Positions 61,393 through 64,000 of a stretch of DNA of 64,000 nucleotides are shown piece by piece (the first letter of the stretch is position 1; each line of letters begins with the position of its first letter). The position numbers were made by a program, and so were the translations under genes. The stretch comes from Lepeophtheirus salmonis (Eukaryota > Arthropoda > Copepoda > Siphonostomatoida > Caligidae). Location: the NCBI RefSeq assembly GCF_016086655.4, contig NC_052137.2, positions 20,065,041-20,129,040 on the forward strand. Reading direction: 5' to 3'. Under the pieces are notes generated by a model that was not told the origin of the DNA, searched no databases, and saw nothing but the letters and a program-made list of their open reading frames with translations.

Positions 61393-61591
61393 TCATAAGT
61401 CATAACTTATAGCTAGCTAGGAAAAAAAAATATATTTCTTTCTTCAGCTATATGGGAGAAGTCTTTAATTGACATTTGGTAGGTCTGTATCAGCTGTCAT
61501 GTAATTAAACTGCTCTCGCGTATTATTATTATTTGTAATTTTAATTACATAAGATTTTTCTTGTAAATTTATAGAGTATTAATTATCCCTT
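61393..61591 (+). other. Upstream region of p31comet
   Basis: No TATA box or CRE recognised. The repeat complex comes to within 200 bp of the ATG, so the promoter must be very short or lie inside repeat sequence. Confidence 0.3.
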
Positions 61592-62761
61592 ATGCTAAGG
61601 CCGAATCAAGGGAGGCAGAGTATGCCGGAAATATATTTGGACATCCACCTTGCTGAGGATATGAGTAGGGAAGGGATTTCCGATCTCATAGTGGAGTTAT
61701 TTAGATTTCTTCTTCAACAAAGACAACAGATCCCTTTGTCTTACTCCACACTCCTTCAAGATATTTCCTCTCATAAAAACAGTGAAGAAGGCGTGGAGTC
61801 TGACATTCTTACTCGTAAGGAGAGAAGAGATGGAATTCGAAAGATGAAAGAAAAGTCTCGCTTCCTTAAAAAAGCGTCTCAATTCTCTTCAAAAATGGAG
61901 ATTCTTTCCAAAAACTTGAAGGTGGAGGATTTGGGTTTATTTAATGATTTTTGTACTCATTTGTTTTTGTATAATAGGATGGAAACCATTTTAATTAATC
62001 TTCCCTTTTTTTAGTCGGAAATTATTGAAAAAGATTTGGAAACTGCAACGATATTTTTTGGAGCTACTCCAGTTACTCCCAAAGAAGTCTATCACATTCA
62101 TTTACCCCCTTTGTCTTCCAACTCTGGTAGTTCTTTAACCTCTAAAGTTAAAAGGCAGTTATTTAGATCCCTCGTTACACATGAAGAGCTATTCACACTC
62201 TTAGGAAGACCATTGCAAAAAACAAATATCTATACTGCCATTAAATACAAGTATTTACAGCCATCTAATGGCTCTGCATTCCGTCCAAAACCCCAATTTC
62301 GAAAAGCTGCACATCGTGGCTATGTAGTAAATTATAATTTTATTCTACCTCTTAATCAATCTACTCCTGGAACAAATATGAAACGGAAAAGACACTTTTC
62401 TCATTGCACTCCCGTACCTATGGATATTTGTACTCCATTTACAATTACGAAGTCTCGTCGAAGAAACGTCTTATATGCGACAAAACCTCCCATTTCGACC
62501 ATGAAACGTCTTCAAGCGGATTTTATGGTGTCTGCTCAAGGTATTTTGGAGGAAGATGAAGAGATTAATAGTAATGATGGATATCTTGGTGAATTATTTC
62601 CCATAGATGATGGTCATCCCTCTCCTTTTTTAGAGGAAATGTTAGAAAGTGAGCCGACGTCTCAAACATATCCTTATACTCCGTCTTCAGTGAACTCTAT
62701 CATTGATTCACACCAAGAGAAATGGTTCGTGTCATCCTTACATTTAACAGGGATAAAATGA
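61592..62761 (+). CDS. MAD2L1BP: MAD2L1-binding protein (p31comet) homologue
   Basis: p31comet is a HORMA-like adaptor that binds closed MAD2 and, with the AAA+ ATPase TRIP13, reopens it to silence the spindle checkpoint. Exon 1 is 61592-61921 and exon 2 is 62015-62761. The 93-bp intron (AAG|GTGGAG ... TTTTAG|TCG) is phase 0 and gives 358 aa. Recognised in order: ELFRFLLQQRQQIPLSY (human counterpart QRQQLPLPY); a basic helical stretch; TATIFFGATPVTPKEVYHI (human ILLGGNALSPKEFYEL); AFRPKPQFRKAAHRGYVVNY (human FRPKLNYRVPSRGHKLTV); and a C-terminal EKWFVSSL that matches the human ending. Between VVNYNFIL and EKWF lies an insertion of roughly 110-120 residues, first basic and then acidic, absent from the vertebrate protein as I remember it. 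The ATG at 61592 is the first in frame; MPEIY ten codons later is an alternative. PSMA6 starts 422 bp downstream on the same strand. Confidence 0.85.
62015..62761 (+). other. MAD2L1BP: Exon 2 of the p31comet gene
   Basis: The exon starts after TTTTAG at 62014 and ends with TGA at 62759-62761. An open frame that seems to start at 62036 begins with TTG, so it is an internal part of this exon and not a separate gene. The exon carries the HORMA core from SEIIEKD onward, the FRPK motif (about residues 199-202), the lineage-specific insertion (about residues 222-343) and the conserved C-terminal strand. Confidence 0.8.
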
Positions 62762-63111
62762 GAATCCTTATAGTAATATTTATTATTGAATGTGATATAA
62801 TTTTAAGATTATTAATTATTTAGCTCAAAATAGAATTTTCAATGTATACTCCTAATTTATTATAATTGGGTTTAATCGAAATTGTTTATGGATTCAAAAT
62901 AATTAGAAACACATAATTTGTCATGCTCAAATTGGTTAATGAGAACTACTTCATTTCCTCCCTAATTAATTATGATGTGGATTAATATTAAATGTGGAAT
63001 CCGGCCAAATATGTAAAAAAGACATTTTGAAATGTTGAAATTAGCTAGAGTTGAATATCCAAGGTAGTCGCACTAAACACATTTGTTCAGGTATTTGCCT
63101 TTGTATTCAAG
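62762..63111 (+). other. Intergenic region between p31comet and PSMA6
   Basis: AT-rich, 350 bp before the CRE, with no further gene. It must hold the p31comet 3' UTR; no canonical AATAAA was seen close to the stop. Confidence 0.4.
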
Positions 63112-63140
63112 TGACGTCATCGTGCGGCCTAATTATAAAA
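63112..63140 (+). promoter_or_regulatory. Putative core promoter of PSMA6: CRE plus TATA-like box
   Basis: TGACGTCA, the full palindromic CRE/ATF consensus, is at 63112-63119. TATAAAA is at 63134-63140, 44 bp before the ATG. A start about 25-30 bp after the TATA would give a 5' UTR of only some 15-25 nt. The role is inferred from motif and position only. Confidence 0.4.
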
Positions 63141-63183
63141 AAGTAAAAAGTGATTTCTCATCATCGTATCTGAAGAATTCAAA

Positions 63184-63930
63184 ATGTCTCGAGGTTCCAG
63201 CGCCGGATTCGACCACCATATTACAATCTTCAGCCCTGAGGGTCGCTTATACCAAGTGGAGTATGCATTCAAAGCTATTAATCAAGGAGGGACTACGAGT
63301 GTTGCGCTCCGAGGCTCAGAAACTGCTGTTGTGGCTTCCCTTAAAAAAGTCCCGGATAACAAACTCCTGGATGCCAGCTCAGTAACCAACCTTCATTCAT
63401 TGAGTCCATCCATTGGATGTGTTATGACTGGTATGGTTCCTGATTCTCGTAGCCAGGTCCTTCGAGCCCGCTATGAAGCCGCTCAATGGAAATATAGATA
63501 CGGCTATGAAATCCCTGTGGATTGTCTCACTCGTAGAATGGCGGATATCAATCAGGTCTATACTCAAAATGCGGAAATGAGACCTCTGGGATGCACTATG
63601 ATCCTCATCTCTGCTCAAGAAGATGGGCGTCCTCGCGTCTATAAATGCGACCCTGCTGGATACTACTCTGCCTACAAAGCCGTTTCTGCTGGTGTTAAAC
63701 AAACTGAGGCTAACTCCTTCCTTGAGAAGAAGCTCAAAAAATCCACTGAAGAGCTCTCTCGCGATGAGACTGTTCAAATGGCAATTAATTGTCTTTGTAA
63801 CATTCATTCTACTGAATTTAAAGCTTCCGAAATTGAGGTCGGCATTGTCACTGCAGAGAACACCGGTTTCCGTGTTCTTTCAGAAGATGAAATTGATTCC
63901 CATCTCGTTGCTATTGCTGAGAGAGATTAA
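63184..63930 (+). CDS. PSMA6: Proteasome subunit alpha type-6 (alpha1), complete
   Basis: This is a structural subunit of the outer alpha ring of the 20S proteasome, which gates substrate entry in the cytosol and nucleus. The single exon encodes 248 aa (human 246). The N-terminal signature MSRGSSAGFDHHITIFSPEG is nearly identical to the human protein, followed by RLYQVEYAFKAINQGG, GCVMTGM, DSRSQVLRARYEAA, YGYEIPVDCL, QVYTQNAEMRPLGC, YKCDPAGYY, AGVKQTEANSFLEKK, EIEVGIVT and the terminal HLVAIAERD. There is no gap or frameshift. Alpha subunits lack the catalytic N-terminal threonine, as here. The ATG at 63184 is fixed by the conserved N-terminus. A consensus CRE and a TATA-like box lie within 75 bp upstream. 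The coding sequence is visibly less AT-rich than its surroundings. Confidence 0.97.
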   Translation: MSRGSSAGFDHHITIFSPEGRLYQVEYAFKAINQGGTTSVALRGSETAVVASLKKVPDNKLLDASSVTNLHSLSPSIGCVMTGMVPDSRSQVLRARYEAAQWKYRYGYEIPVDCLTRRMADINQVYTQNAEMRPLGCTMILISAQEDGRPRVYKCDPAGYYSAYKAVSAGVKQTEANSFLEKKLKKSTEELSRDETVQMAINCLCNIHSTEFKASEIEVGIVTAENTGFRVLSEDEIDSHLVAIAERD

Positions 63931-64000
63931 TCACGATTTTATTTTCATAACTAATAATACTGAATTCAATATATTTTTTTTTTGTAAAATAGCTTCTCAA

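Noticed and set aside
63397..63807. 136-codon minus-strand frame
   Set aside because: Antisense shadow of PSMA6.

Overview
This is eukaryotic nuclear DNA: AT-rich, with short introns (59-93 bp) bounded by GT and AG, large intergenic stretches, and a dense layer of decayed transposons from many superfamilies. The two best genes have animal orthologues (a proteasome alpha subunit and p31comet). The repeat content and sequence style suggest an arthropod, most likely a parasitic copepod of the sea-louse type (Lepeophtheirus/Caligus). The organism assignment is an inference, not something the sequence proves.

Only three cellular genes are well supported. At the left end, on the minus strand, lie four exons (2908 down to 1633) of a divergent alpha-tubulin; its last exon is not in the window. 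At the right end, both on the plus strand, lie a two-exon MAD2L1BP/p31comet gene (61592-62761) and a single-exon PSMA6-type proteasome alpha subunit (63184-63930). PSMA6 has a consensus CRE and a TATA-like box just upstream.

Nearly everything between about 3 kb and 61 kb is mobile-element debris or unassigned AT-rich DNA. In order: mariner-like relics (3.9-4.6, 12.8-13.3, 15.0-15.7 kb); a LINE reverse-transcriptase tail (9.5-9.9 kb); a hAT relic (10.6-11.9 kb); a relic that looks like a mariner/Tc1 chimera (20.5-21.1 kb); a two-copy tandem repeat (23.6-25.2 kb); a GTF2IRD2-like hAT relic (26.7-28.1 kb); a P-element/THAP9-like relic (28.5-30.4 kb); a decayed copy of a gene family I know only as 'uncharacterized' with RNase-H-like motifs (35.4-36.8 kb); a Tc1-like relic (36.9-37.5 kb); a Ty3/gypsy element whose two halves lie in opposite orientation (40.1-42.5 and 46.5-47.75 kb), each half ending at a copy of one MITE; a 100-N gap; a LINE with a zinc-knuckle ORF1 and endonuclease but no reverse transcriptase (48.7-50.9 kb); a further hAT relic (55.8-56.4 kb) and a P-element relic (57.9-58.5 kb); and a nested repeat complex (58.9-61.4 kb), part of which recurs inverted at 45.2-46.2 kb.

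Several MITEs with clear terminal inverted repeats are present, one with a perfect 9-bp target duplication. No tRNA, rRNA or CRISPR was recognised. All transposase and retroelement reading frames carry stops or frameshifts, so none looks able to encode an intact protein. Coordinates of relics are approximate because they were read by eye.
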